Assembly (NCBI GenBank): GCA_963281255.1 | Contig: OY725495.1 | Location: 682,001-746,000 of the forward strand | Direction of reading: 5' to 3' | Source: Aphrocallistes beatrix | Lineage: Eukaryota; Porifera; Hexactinellida; Sceptrulophora; Aphrocallistidae | DNA: 64,000 bases | In this document: piece after piece, positions 21,023 through 31,700 of the stretch | How the letters are laid out: every line of letters starts with the position of its first letter | Position numbering within the stretch: position 1 is the first letter of the stretch | The notes under the pieces: generated by a model | What the model was told of the DNA's origin: nothing | Databases searched by the model: none | What the model saw: only the letters and a program-made list of their open reading frames with translations | Made by a program: the position numbers and the translations under genes

Positions 21023-23593
21023 TCACTTCTTATCTGGAATGGACTTAGGAAACTGCTTCCTAGCTATCAAATCATCCACTGTCTCTTTCAGTGTATCCAA
21101 GTTCAATTCTGGAACTGAATACTGGAACCCCAGCCCTTCAATCTTCGATCCGTCAACGCTGATCTCGTAGTCTGTGAGGAGCTCTTCGTCGAGGTAAGGT
21201 GTGAGGGATGTGTTGAGTTCTTGCTGAGTGCAGATGTCTGTCCATGGTCCGACGTGTTTCTCGTTGGAATACTCCTTCGCGTCCTCCACTCCCACTGCAT
21301 GCGTCACGAGACTCCCGATGAAGTTGTACTTTATTCCGAAAAAGCTGGAGAGAACCTAGAATGGAAACGGAGGCGTTTGAATAGCATCGAATGTGTCACT
21401 TATTCAGATTAAAGTTACAACATTTAATATTTATTATATATATTGTAGATACGTATTTTTGAGTCAACATGTGACTGATTTCTAAAGTCAAAGTTAAACA
21501 TTACTTTTAAATTATATACACCAAGCGGACAAAAATATTTGAACACTTCATTATTTCACATACAAATTGTACTAAAACGTATATTTATGAAAGAGGATTC
21601 TTCTAAACGGTATGGGTATAGCTGATCGGATTCCAGATTCAAATAATACACATTCGAATTAGTCACCGTTGAATTTTCCTAATTAACCATTCATTCCTAA
21701 CTTTTTGTAACTATCAATCAGTGCCACTTTATGCCACCATTTTAACCACTTGCATGATGGTAATTAATTAGATATGACTGATTCGAATGTCTTAGTATCT
21801 CTTGGAATTTAAAAGTTTTGCCTTTCATGAAAAGATCCAATTTAGTGCTATTTGTATGGGAAAGAATCAAGTGTTCAAATACTTTGGTTTGGTTGGTGTA
21901 CCTACTAATCATCGAAGAAAAAACACTCGGAATATAAAATAAGATTATGTCTATAGGACTGTCGCATGCTATCTTCACATGCCAGTTCAACCCCTAAAAT
22001 GTATTAATGGACCATGGAGGTTTTATGTCGCGAAATTTACGAGTATAAACCAAGGATATTCTTACACTGTGACAGACTAGCTCATCTGTTAGATTGACTC
22101 TAATTTATGTAATTTCAAATATTTTGTTGAGACGAAACCTTATCATATTAGCCACTCACCTTATTTTGTGTTAGAATTTGTAATACAATTTAAGCAAGGT
22201 GAGTAAACCCAATCAAATTAAGAATTTTGATAACATATTTCCGGGAATTTGGATCGGGAAGCCATATAAATGCGGCATCATTTCTATAAATAGAATTGAC
22301 TCCAAGATCAATTCGGGGTTTAATCTGTCAAAGAATAATAACTTTAAAGTCCCAATAATACATTTGAGTTAAAAAGTCATGCAAGAATAACTACGGACCT
22401 CACACAGTGATCCCTGTGTCGTAGACCCCTTATCGGCCAGATTGAACACATTCCCACTCTCTCCCTTCTCCGTGAGTAGCCACACAGCTCTGCACACATC
22501 CTTGATGTGCACCACATTCATGGCCAGCCCCTTACTCCACAGCAGCTGCATACTCTCCCCCAGGTACTTGTAGATAGCGGCCACTGCTATCCGAGGCATC
22601 ATCGGACAACTGGACGACATGCCAGGCCCGTAGATGTCAGCCGGGCGAATAATCACGTAGTTTAAACCTAGAAATATATCGGTAAATCTATCACAGTGAA
22701 GTGTGATAGTAAAGCAAAAGTGTCTGTCACCTTCTACTTTTGCTATTTCTTGCTCCATTCTGACGAATTCTTTGTGCATGGGAGTGACAGGATGTATATC
22801 GCCAGTTTCTTTATTCGCCGCCTTCGAGGATTTGTATACTCTCGCACTGCTAAACTGAAGAAATCAGTATGACAAGGAGAATATTGAGATCAGGTATTAT
22901 TGATACAAATGCCAGTCAACTCCTACTATATACAAACTCTACTAAATGTCAACTCGGCCTAAGTTAATTCGTGCCAGTTTTTCATTCCATTGATGGTTAT
23001 TAGTTATTAATTGATGGTTAAAGTTCACTTTTACAACTGAGACCCCAAAATAGGGACGAGTTGGTATTTGAGACGAGTTGACTGGCCCCCATTAATACAA
23101 AATATAGCAACAATCACAATATCGAAAAGCCTGAGATTCGGTTATTTATAAATACGTACATACTATGCAGTGCTGGGAAAAACTCTGAATTCTCTATAAT
23201 TTTGTTCAGTATTCTTACCTGAATGAATCGCTTACAGCCGTGCTTGACAGCAATCTTAGCGCAATTGACTGCCACCTGTGTAATTCTCTCCTTATATACC
23301 CCTTCAACCTGTGCATACCTCGTCTCTGCAGCCGCGTTTATAACAATATCCCATTCCCCCTCGAAGCACTTCTCAGCGACATCTTCACGAGACAGATTCC
23401 CAGACCTGAACTCCATCTTTCCAATCAACTCCTTCTCTTTCTCGGTGAGTTTAAACAATACAGGACTCAGCTTGTCCACCAGACATATGTTAGTAGCTAG
23501 TCCCTCCTCTAGAATATGAAACCCTATGCTCCTCCCCACGAAACCACACCCTCCTAAGATCAGAACTTTCGTTTTCGCGTCTTTTTCAGCCAT
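21023..23593 (-). CDS. extended short-chain dehydrogenase / NAD(P)-dependent epimerase-like protein, four exons
   Basis: Exons 23593-23219, 22854-22731, 22667-22399 and 21355-21023 join in phase through GT..AG introns (364, 63 and 1043 bp) to 366 residues. Exon 1 has the Rossmann glycine motif GGCGFVGRS, an acidic NAD-type loop (LVDKLSP) and INAAAETRY; exon 2 FSSARVY; exon 3 NYVIIRPADIYGPG and MNVVHIKDVCRAVWLL, then NLADKGSTTQG; exon 4 FFGIKYNFIG, WTDIC, PYLDEELL and FPKSIPDKK. The pattern matches extended SDR/3-beta-HSD-like epimerases. The classical YxxxK pair is not evident (HKEFV at the expected place), so catalysis is uncertain. A MITE and a TATA-like module lie in intron 3. Confidence 0.85.
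21517..21900. mobile_element. Tc1/mariner-type MITE in the SDR intron
   Basis: Terminal inverted repeats TACACCAAGCGGAC...TATTTGAACACTT and its inverse ending AAGTGTTCAAATA...TTGGTGTA, flanked by TA. About 384 bp, no ORF of its own. Confidence 0.65.
22236..22330 (+). repeat. diverged copy of the inverted-repeat arm / TATA module
   Basis: Shares with 18081-18170, in the same order, TTTCCG, GGGAAGCCATA and TATAAATAG at nearly equal spacing (17 versus 18 bases between the last two). Lies in the SDR intron on the opposite strand; no plus-strand gene follows. Confidence 0.5.
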
Positions 23594-24052
23594 TCCTTAG
23601 ATATTCTTGATTTATCTTGAATTTAACGTTATAAACAAAGCGCGTATATCTATTCTACTGTAACAAGTGTCCTTGTAAAGTCTCTAGTTTCAAAGTGAAA
23701 CTAAAATTTACCAAATCTCTTATATAAATCTGTACTAATTGCCTCCAGAATCCAGAATAAATTATGGATTGTTAAGTCTTAAACTCAACGTTAGGCTCTA
23801 GTCAGTACAGACATTACAAGGAAGACAGCCGAATTCTATTTACTACGGACAAGGAGTGGGGAAGCTTCCCTACCAAACTTAAAACCTGCCTGGCAATGGA
23901 GTAAAGTAAAATGATTTTAAAACCTATAATTTTCAATATTTATAAATTAAAGTTACATCTTTTCAGAAAATTATTATTATAACAGACTTCCACTATACAG
24001 AATAGATATTCACTGAAAAAATCTCATTTAAACAGCCTAAAATTTATTCATA

Positions 24053-25261
24053 TCAAGTGACAACCTTCCATCTTGTGGGTTTCAAACATTCCACTTCGTT
24101 ATCAGGACAAAGTCTGTTATAAGTGAACTCCTCGGGAATTCCCTTCAGCTGTCTATCCTCCTGGATACGAAAGGAGAAGGTCGACTCGTGAGTTCCAATG
24201 AAATAGTACGCATGAGCTGCTATCCACTGATCTACAATAGACACGCCTCCGTCTCCGATAACGGAAAGTTGGGTCGGAGTAGGAACAAATCTGGACATAC
24301 GCACGCCCAATTTCGAAGTGAGGAATTCGACTTCACTCATCGGACTATCTGTAGCTATAAATACCTTGGATAGATTGAGTTGTTCCAGTTTCAATTCGAT
24401 CTGAGTGACAGCTCCCACAATCGAAGGAATGTCAGAGGACCGAACTACGACGTAATCAGCTCTTCGCAGATGTACGGAGAGGTAGGAACCAGTTTTCCCG
24501 TCTTGAGGTGAATAATCTAAATAATCTCTCATGAACTTGTCTGCAATCGATCGCAGGTGTTCTGCATAGACCATAGATTTCCTCGCAGCCCAGTAGAGCC
24601 GTCCTGCGAAATCATCATGCATCAACACCTCGAAATGATCCACCAGTACCAGCTCCCCACCGCCAACAGCTGATAACGCAGTTTCCACCACCTCAGTAGT
24701 ACCCATCGCTTGGAAACATTCGATCTTTGTATGTGAGAAACTACCGAAAATATCTTCAAGTGTTGGGTGAGAGAACAGATCTTTAAGCTTAGAGAATTCA
24801 TAATTTGCGGATTCACCACAAGTAACAGAGGTGAATTCAATTTCGAATGAATAGTCATTTGCGGAGAAATCAGGAGTGTCCAGGTGCCAACACCTGCTTA
24901 CTTTAACTGCTGGGTACATTTCTCTAAACTGTTTGTAGTCCAAAACTTGGATGAACTCAGATAGGCTCGCGAGATCAAAAAACTGACTCCACGGGACGGA
25001 TTCCTGGTGGTAAGATTTCCAGTGGTACAAGTGTGGCCAAGGCGGGAGAATTAGCACCCAATTCCCTCCTTGATCATTCAATTTCCTAATCAGAGCGGCT
25101 ACACGCACATATACGTCTCTCCGTAGGTTGAAACCTTCTGGAGGGTTCACTGTGTAGGTTAGGAATCGAGTGCTGGAGATGTTGAGTGGAGAAAGGATCT
25201 CCGCTTGCGATGCGAGGAGATTTGAAGCGATGAGTGCTATCAGTAAGAGCAATTTATACAT
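24053..25261 (-). CDS. POFUT2: GDP-fucose protein O-fucosyltransferase 2
   Basis: Start placed at the Met complementary to 25259-25261, which opens a signal peptide (MYKLLLLIALIASNLLASQA); the frame extends 30 codons further upstream without sense. 402 residues. Family motifs: NPPEGFNLRRDVYVRVAALI near residue 30-50, including the Glu used as catalytic base in POFUT2; VLILPPWPHLYHW; SVHLRRADYV (GDP-fucose-binding HxRR); and the C-terminal DQWIAAHAYYFIGTHESTFS block. POFUT2 acts in the ER, adding fucose to Ser/Thr in folded thrombospondin type-1 repeats (C-x-x-S/T-C), aiding their secretion. No KDEL-type end is seen. An intronless copy of normal length; all key residues present. Confidence 0.93.
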   Translation of the reverse strand: MYKLLLLIALIASNLLASQAEILSPLNISSTRFLTYTVNPPEGFNLRRDVYVRVAALIRKLNDQGGNWVLILPPWPHLYHWKSYHQESVPWSQFFDLASLSEFIQVLDYKQFREMYPAVKVSRCWHLDTPDFSANDYSFEIEFTSVTCGESANYEFSKLKDLFSHPTLEDIFGSFSHTKIECFQAMGTTEVVETALSAVGGGELVLVDHFEVLMHDDFAGRLYWAARKSMVYAEHLRSIADKFMRDYLDYSPQDGKTGSYLSVHLRRADYVVVRSSDIPSIVGAVTQIELKLEQLNLSKVFIATDSPMSEVEFLTSKLGVRMSRFVPTPTQLSVIGDGGVSIVDQWIAAHAYYFIGTHESTFSFRIQEDRQLKGIPEEFTYNRLCPDNEVECLKPTRWKVVT

Positions 25262-26301
25262 AGACCCTGAGATGTCTAACTCAAAATAAGTAAAAGAGGG
25301 GTGAGAATAATAATATGGTTCAGGTATGTCACGCAAAAACTGGACTAGCAAAAAACAGATTTTAAACTTGTTCTACTATAATTCTAGCATATTTAGACGA
25401 AACTAGTATCAATCAAACTCTCCCATTTGATACACCCTTCGGTGTCATGTTGAAAAGTAACTAGCCTACTCATAAGTCTTGGGAACATCCAGGCACTCGG
25501 GGGGGGGGGGTCTAGGAGGGAGGAGGGGAGCTGGAGTAAGTTAAATCCTTTTCGGTATCTCCATTTGTGGAATCACTTCTATTTTGCCGAACTGAACCCA
25601 AGTAAATAGTATTAATTCAAAAGTCTCTTTGATATCAGAAACTAAATTATAAGATTAATCAAGCATACATTCGACTATGCATAATAGGGTCACTGTTTAA
25701 TCGAGTCAACCGCTCGGACACTTTTGGCAGGACCGGAATAGCTCTCACACATAGAAGCTAATACAAAATATTTTCGGTTCATAGGGTTCTCCGCTCAATG
25801 GAATTGCATTTTGCGCTATTCCCGCTATTTTTAAAAACCTAATCTCACGATTTCGTGACCTCAGGTTGATAGCCCTGTACATAGTAAGTAGTACAGTACG
25901 TACAAGGTTAGGATGTTAAAATGGGGGGGGAAGCTTCCTCCTGCAGATAGAACCCTGACGTATCCAATAGAGTACTACGTATCAAGAAATACAGTAAAAT
26001 CAGCCAATGTATGGGACATAGCTATGCTATTGAATTTCCTGAATGTACAATTACAACTCAAATATGATACGTCAGTGCGCGCGATAATTTGCAATAGACA
26101 AAGAGGATAATTCAATCCGGCCTATTTATCTAAAATGGAATGGAGGACACTACATCGACGGAGATTTTATCGATGGAAATTACGTCGAAAAGATATTTCA
26201 TCTGGTGTGCATTTTGGCAGATATATATTGACACCTTAAAATTTGCTACTGCTCAAAATATTGTTTGTCTTTATGGCTATAGGTCTGCATTTGGTTGAAC
26301 G
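25262..26301. other. intergenic with pogo-like MITE
   Basis: Holds a G-rich run (GGGGGGGGGGG near 25500) and a 135-bp MITE copy at 25671-25805. The small frame at 25913-26110 has no recognisable product. Confidence 0.45.
25671..25805 (-). mobile_element. pogo/Tigger-like MITE, diverged copy
   Basis: Inverse-orientation relative of 61851-61983: shared GACTCGATTAAACAGTGACC-like, GCTATTCCGGTCCTGCC and TATGTGTGAGAG words. Ends are decayed. Confidence 0.6.
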
Positions 26302-26858
26302 ACAGTTGCGGAAATAAAATAATCGGAATTATGTGTAATTACACATGTAATTACACGTGTAATTACCAAGGTTGAAACCGCTTCAACCAAATACCAATTT
26401 AACCGAATAATGGTCAGACCAAATAATTTGGTTAACCGAATAATGATCAAACCGAATAATTTGGTCAACCGAATATTTGGTCAACCAAATAATTTGGTTC
26501 ACCAAATAATACTTGATTACATTTTTGCATAAATGTTTATATATTATATAAATATTTATACAAAAATATATTCAAGTATAAGTACGCCTATTAGATTTAT
26601 TTGTGTTCGGACCATCTCTTGTAAGAACATGTGATTGTGTTGGGAAAGCATGCAAATTATCTGTTTGACCAAATTATTCGGTTGACCAAATTATTCGGTT
26701 GACCAAATTATTTTGTTAACCAAATTATTCGGTTGACCAAATTATTTGGTTCTCAACCGAATACCAAATAATGATATTTGGTTAAACCGAATAATCAACT
26801 ATTCGGTTTCAACCCTGGTAATTACACATAATTCCGAATATTTTATTTTCGCAACTGT
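26302..26858. mobile_element. 557-bp foldback element filled with CCAAATAATTCGGTT repeats
   Basis: Outer arms ACAGTTGCGGAAATAAAAT and the inverse ATTTTATTTTCGCAACTGT; next come GGAATTATGTGTAATTAC and its inverse. The inside is a ladder of ACCAAATAATTTGGT and ACCGAATAATTCGGT words in both orientations. No ORF. Clear target duplication not found. Confidence 0.75.
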
Positions 26859-26994
26859 ATGATAAATTATTTATTTATTTATGTATACAATATATCGTAC
26901 ATAAAGTGAATAGATCTAAAAAATATGCCGGAAACTAGTTTTTTTTACGGGTGTTACTTCTGCAATCGCCTTAAACTGTATGATAAATTCACAT

Positions 26995-27829
26995 ATTGAA
27001 AAGTCCAGAGAACATGTCCAGTGACGATTTTCCTGCCCCGAATGCAAAAATAAACCTTTGTCGTTATCTTCGACGGAATTTCTATGGGTCCATCAAAAGA
27101 ATTGCCCGAATACCTTAAGATTAACGTGGTTGCCATTAGTCAAGATCATACATGTCAACCTGATGATAAAAGCGGGACGCATCAGAAAGGTATTATACAC
27201 GGAATCCCAAAAAACGGACATGGGGAGATTTCATGTAAAAACGGGACACTTGTCAAAATTAGCTCAGGAGAAGAGTGAAACAAAACCCGGGACGGTTGGC
27301 ATGTATGCAAGATTTTCCTAATGCCAGAAGTGTTGTCCAACTACTCTGTCGCTCGGAGCAAATAACCAGATTATTTCAGTTTTAATTATTGAGTAAGGAT
27401 GAAAAAAGGACATCATTTCGCTCTCCCAAGGGAATCGATGAAGCTAAATTATCATTGATTTGGAGAGAAAGATGATGACATTAGAACTGCTCCAAAGTTC
27501 AATTACACGTACGATACTTAATAATGATAATAGTAAATTGTGTCACATAGTTGCCACACTATTGCAAAGAGTTATGAATCAAATTGACTTTTTCACTAAA
27601 AAGACAACCAAAAAGACGTGTCAGTCCTATGGGACTCAGTTTTCTTCCATGTGGTATACACTCGATCTGAACTGGGCCGGACGGGTAAGTTAGTTGGATG
27701 GATCGCGCTTGCTCTAGAGGCGTGAAATCTTGTCGGGGATCCATGTTCTCTGGACTATTGGAACATGTTCTCTGGACCATATGAACAAGTTCTCTGGACC
27801 ATAGGAACAATTTCTCTGGACTTTTTAAT
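26995..27829. mobile_element. 833-bp element with terminal repeats ATTGAAAAGTCCAGAGAA
   Basis: Left end ATTGAAAAGTCCAGAGAACA, right end TTCTCTGGACTTTTTAAT. Before the right end, four ~26-bp tandem copies containing GTTCTCTGGACCAT occupy 27742-27821. Internal 27165-27310 resembles 16976-17135. Boundaries inferred from the repeats only. Confidence 0.45.
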
Positions 27830-28013
27830 ACCTCCTCATTTCGTTATATCCTACTTAGTTAATAACGAATGGCGGATGTTTCGTCGCTGATATTTTTTTG
27901 AATTAAATGATCGAATCCTCACTTTCATTCTCCCATTGATTCTAACAAATAATAAATGACAATCACCCACCCCCTCACGAAATAAAAATACCACTCTCGC
28001 GTGCCATTTGGTA

Positions 28014-29220
28014 TTATTTCAAACCCAAAATGCCCACTTTCTCTTTGCTCTTATACATAATACTCTCCAAACTTTCACTTTGTTGTGCAAAAAAAAGATG
28101 TGCAAATTTTGCTGGGCAAGTCAGTTTGTGATTTTGAAACCAACTATCGTGTTTGGAAGGAGAAATCCTGCCATCACAGAGCTTGTTCCCATACTCCGTA
28201 CATAGAGGGCAGCTGTTACACGCTATTCCATAAGATAGAACTTGATTCGTATCGGTCGAGATAGCAGCAGCGAAACAATATCTACTATGACCACCGCCTG
28301 CCTTCCCTCCTCGCTGTTGGTAACTTCCGTCATAGGAGGCAAGAGCTCTAAACTGGGAGGTGCAAGGATCGACTTTCAAAAATTCTTTGAGGGTGTCTCG
28401 CGCATTTTCCATACTACAGCGGGCAAGCTCTTCTGCTACTAGTGCTACTGAACCCAGCGCCTCGTTGAAAATTTCAGAACTGCAAGGTTGAGGGATTCCT
28501 AAAGCGGCGTGATATAACTTGAGACTTTGCCATCCCATCCCGACGAGGCGTCCTCCAAGAATCGAAGAAAATATAAGCTCGTTACGCTTCTTGATTTGAT
28601 GTTCTCCAACCTTGATCTTAGCCTGGAATTTTCCACTAACAGTCCAGAATATTTGGAGATGAAACACTTTTCACAGCGCATCATGATGTACATTGCACAT
28701 CCAGCTCGAACGCCACTCTTGTGATGCAGCTTCAACTTCCCGATCTTGCATCTACTACAAACTGTCATTTGGGTGAGGACTTCTTGAAGGATAGTAGCGG
28801 AGATGAGTAAATTTCCTTCAATAGGAGTTACTCTATGCACTGTGATTTCGTCATCTGCACCTGAAACTGCTATGATTGATTGTGTAGTCTGTTTCGGAAT
28901 TTCGAGGTTTGGGGATGCTGGAGCTGATATTTTTTGAAACTCTTGAGCCGGTTGAGACACATCGGTTGACTCTGTACCCGAACTTTTTTTGTATAGCGGT
29001 TACCACGAAATTTACGCTTGCGTCTAAATGGAATCGGTCTACGTTTATTTTTGTGCTCAATGAAGTGGAAGGCTTCTAACTCCTTGTTAGATGTAGGAGT
29101 GCTTGATTCGTCTTCCAATTTTCTGCTTGCCTGCGATGCTAGGCTGGGGTTCATTTCTTCTTCCAATGAAGAATCGTCGCTCGGAGGAATATATATGCAA
29201 TCCTTGCTGCTAAACGCCAT
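28014..29220 (-). pseudogene. Mutator-like transposase (PF20700-type), frame broken twice
   Basis: Three overlapping frames together read as one protein. Frame A from 29220 (MAFSSKDCIYIPPSDDSS...) ends in basic residues (FRRKRKFRGNRYTKK). It passes into frame B at an A7 run near 29000. Frame B holds a zinc knuckle (MTVCSRCKIGKLKLHH, MMRCEKC). Near 28605 (AAATCAAGAAG) it passes into frame C: RNELIFSSILGGRLVGMGW, ASYDGSYQQRGG, a Cys pair NSCPLC, and HKLTCPAKF. The SxDGxWxxRG-like motif and Cys/His tail are those of the Mutator-like transposase domain. Probably a dead autonomous element or a decayed domesticated copy. Confidence 0.7.
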
Positions 29221-30984
29221 TTCACTAGTATACCATAAATGATGCGTCAGATAATTAATTGTTCAAAAGAATTCGTTTTAAACATGCAAACTTTGCTTGC
29301 TAAGTATAAATCGTATACAAAACAAACAAATTATTTATCATAAAATTTCGAAATATTCGAAATCTACTCCCTCGGAAACCCTAGATGAACCATTGAGACC
29401 TAATCTCTATTTGTTTAAAAAATTCCTAGAAGTTGTGAAAATATGTATATAAAGGCATGAAAATGTACATATCATGCTGCGCAAGCGAGCGAAATCGCGC
29501 TTGTGATTTGATTATTTGAAAACTTTAAAATTAAAAATATCATACAAATCGTGTTGTCACGTTTCTAAAAACCGAGTATCTCCTTAAGCATTTCAAAATT
29601 TACCAAATGTCTTCAGACTAAGCCATCTCAACATTAGAATTCTTCTAAAAAAGGTTAAAAAATATTTAAAAAATTTAGAAAAATTTTTATGCGATCACCG
29701 AACACTAGCCTTAAAAGCGTACTTAAAATAGGTCAGAAAATAGTCAAAATTTGTCCTAAATATGCCTAAGGGAATATTGTGATTACTTATCATTTTGAAA
29801 ACGGAGGTATACTTTGATATCATGTTAGGATAGGCCGTTCATACATTCCTAAGCTCCATCCTATATAATTGGAGACTTCGGTCAATTTTGTGATATTATC
29901 TAAATACATTTCTAAACTCTCCCTGGTCCAACATTTTAGTTTCCATTCCTTATCAATAGTCGTTCATTGATATTGAAATACATAAGCAATCTTACCAGAG
30001 TGGCTTGAAAATGCCCTATCTACAATCGAAATCATTTCAAAGACCAAATTTTCAACAATTACAACGCAAAAAATGTTAGCACTAAAAAAGATTGAGAAGA
30101 AGTTGATGCTAAAAGTATGCATATAGTAAAACCTATCTAGAGATATCTGAGCACCAAATCCTCCCAGCTCCACAGCATCGAAGCTCATGTAGATATCGGA
30201 TCAAGATCATCGCATCAAGAGTTATAGAATAAAGTCTAGCTGTCTGATAGCAATCCAGCTCAAAGTCCCGTAGAAATATACATCTGATGGTACGATGCAG
30301 ATATGACACTGGATATATATATATATACATACAAATGAACTAAGCACCTAAGTGTCGTCATTATTCAACCCCAGAGTGTGACGCGTCACCATTTTGTAGT
30401 CTGCTGGTGCTACTTAATTAGACCAGTTTATCTGAAAATTTCCATTTCCACAATTCAACATCACAGCTAATAAACTGAGTGAGCAGGAAGTTAATTATGT
30501 CAATAGAGAACTGAATTGAGACACATCAATGTACTTAGTGTGGAACTGAACATGCACTGAATTGAATCGAGTTGAAGACATCGTCAGAAGCAATTCTATT
30601 CATTTGGCGTATTGTCCTGATGTAAAGATGTTCCTTCAGATTGAATTGATTATATAATTCTCAAAATCACTTAAAACCAATTTCTGAGCATCGAAGGTGT
30701 AACTTTTCTGGTGCTAGCTAGCCCCAGATCTCCCATTTGAGTGCTCGCTACCTTTGCCTTTGTCTCCCTGGCTTTAGAACCTGGATCTTCCCCTGTCTGA
30801 CATGATAGTACACCGCATTCGATTATAACTGATGTTTGAGTGGTTGAAGCAGCACTAATCGCTCCATGAGCAAGAATAAAGCCAGAACGAACCGACGAAT
30901 TCTTGGAAGCCACGCATTATTCAACTGAGTTGGTCTTTTTATGTGTTCTTCTGCCAGGCCTAAACATTGGCACAACTGCTCTAC
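29221..30984. other. intergenic, AT-rich
   Basis: No gene recognised. A minus-strand frame at 30671-30913 (80 codons, MASKNSSVRSGFILAHG...) has a Ser/Thr/Ala-rich composition but matches nothing I know. A short (TA)n tract lies at 30312-30328. Confidence 0.4.
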
Positions 30985-31700
30985 CTTGTCTATTGTAAGG
31001 AAGATGTCTTTAGTTCAGGTCAACGTACGACTATCATATTCCAATGTAGGCCAGCCCTCTGATATTGAATAAACAATCTTGAACATTAAAATATATGGGG
31101 TATGCGCATCCACTGTGACAATATCTACCTTACGGACATATTCCAAGATTGTATTTTCATTTCAAAGTAGCAGACATCCATCAAAAGACCTATACATCTT
31201 GTCTCTACCGACGGAGATGTTTTCGTCACTGATTCCAAAAGTGATATTATCCAAATCCTAAATCGCCATCTCCACTAAGGCTTCACTAAAACATGGAACG
31301 GACTACGACCAGACGACCAGCAAAGAATAAAACGCGTCTACAACCAAGAATTATTTGAAATATTTGCGGTTTCTACTTTATATTATATAGTCGAGGTCGC
31401 AAGCCCTGCCCGAGCCCTGTTCACGCGTTTTATTCTTTTTCTGGTCGTCCGTTCCGTGTTTTAGTGTACCCCTCTACTACCCGTGAATTCTCCGTTAAAC
31501 TAACATCAGATGAAGTGTACATTCTCAGCGCCTGAGGCGAACTCTGACCCCGTCCACATATTTACTTATTCCAGTGATGGAATCCGCTCGATACACAATG
31601 ATGGAATGATAAATACACTGGTAAACCTCTCTTTTGCTGGACCCTGGGATAATTTGATTGTCAGCGATTGTGGAGCTTGCCAAATCAAAATATAAAGAAA
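30985..31700 (+). pseudogene. NHL-repeat pseudogene interrupted by a MITE
   Basis: Pieces of a propeller related to the intact gene at 62085-62987 appear in order but in changing frames: GMRIHCDNIYLTDI (compare GVAVHGSEMYLTDI), STDGDVFVTDSKSDIIQIL (STNAIVFVSDRDNHRIQIL), SVKLTSDEVYILSA, VHIFTYSSDGIRSI, LIVSDCGACQIKI. In-frame stops and at least three frameshifts are present, and a 183-bp MITE separates two blades. Confidence 0.75.
31284..31466. mobile_element. 183-bp MITE with CACTA ends
   Basis: Left end CACTAAAACATGGAACGGAC, right end the inverse GTCCGTTCCGTGTTTTAGTG; the arms extend about 44 bp to AGAATAAAACGCGT, with an 11-base extra stretch in the left arm. CACTA termini suggest an En/Spm-like origin, but no target duplication is clear. 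Confidence 0.75.

Noticed and set aside
25262-25351. Upstream 30-codon extension of POFUT2
   Set aside because: It would bury the signal peptide; the internal Met at 25261 fits the family.
30671-30913. 80-codon minus-strand ORF as a gene
   Set aside because: No domain, no homologue known to me, isolated in AT-rich DNA; only mentioned as unrecognised.
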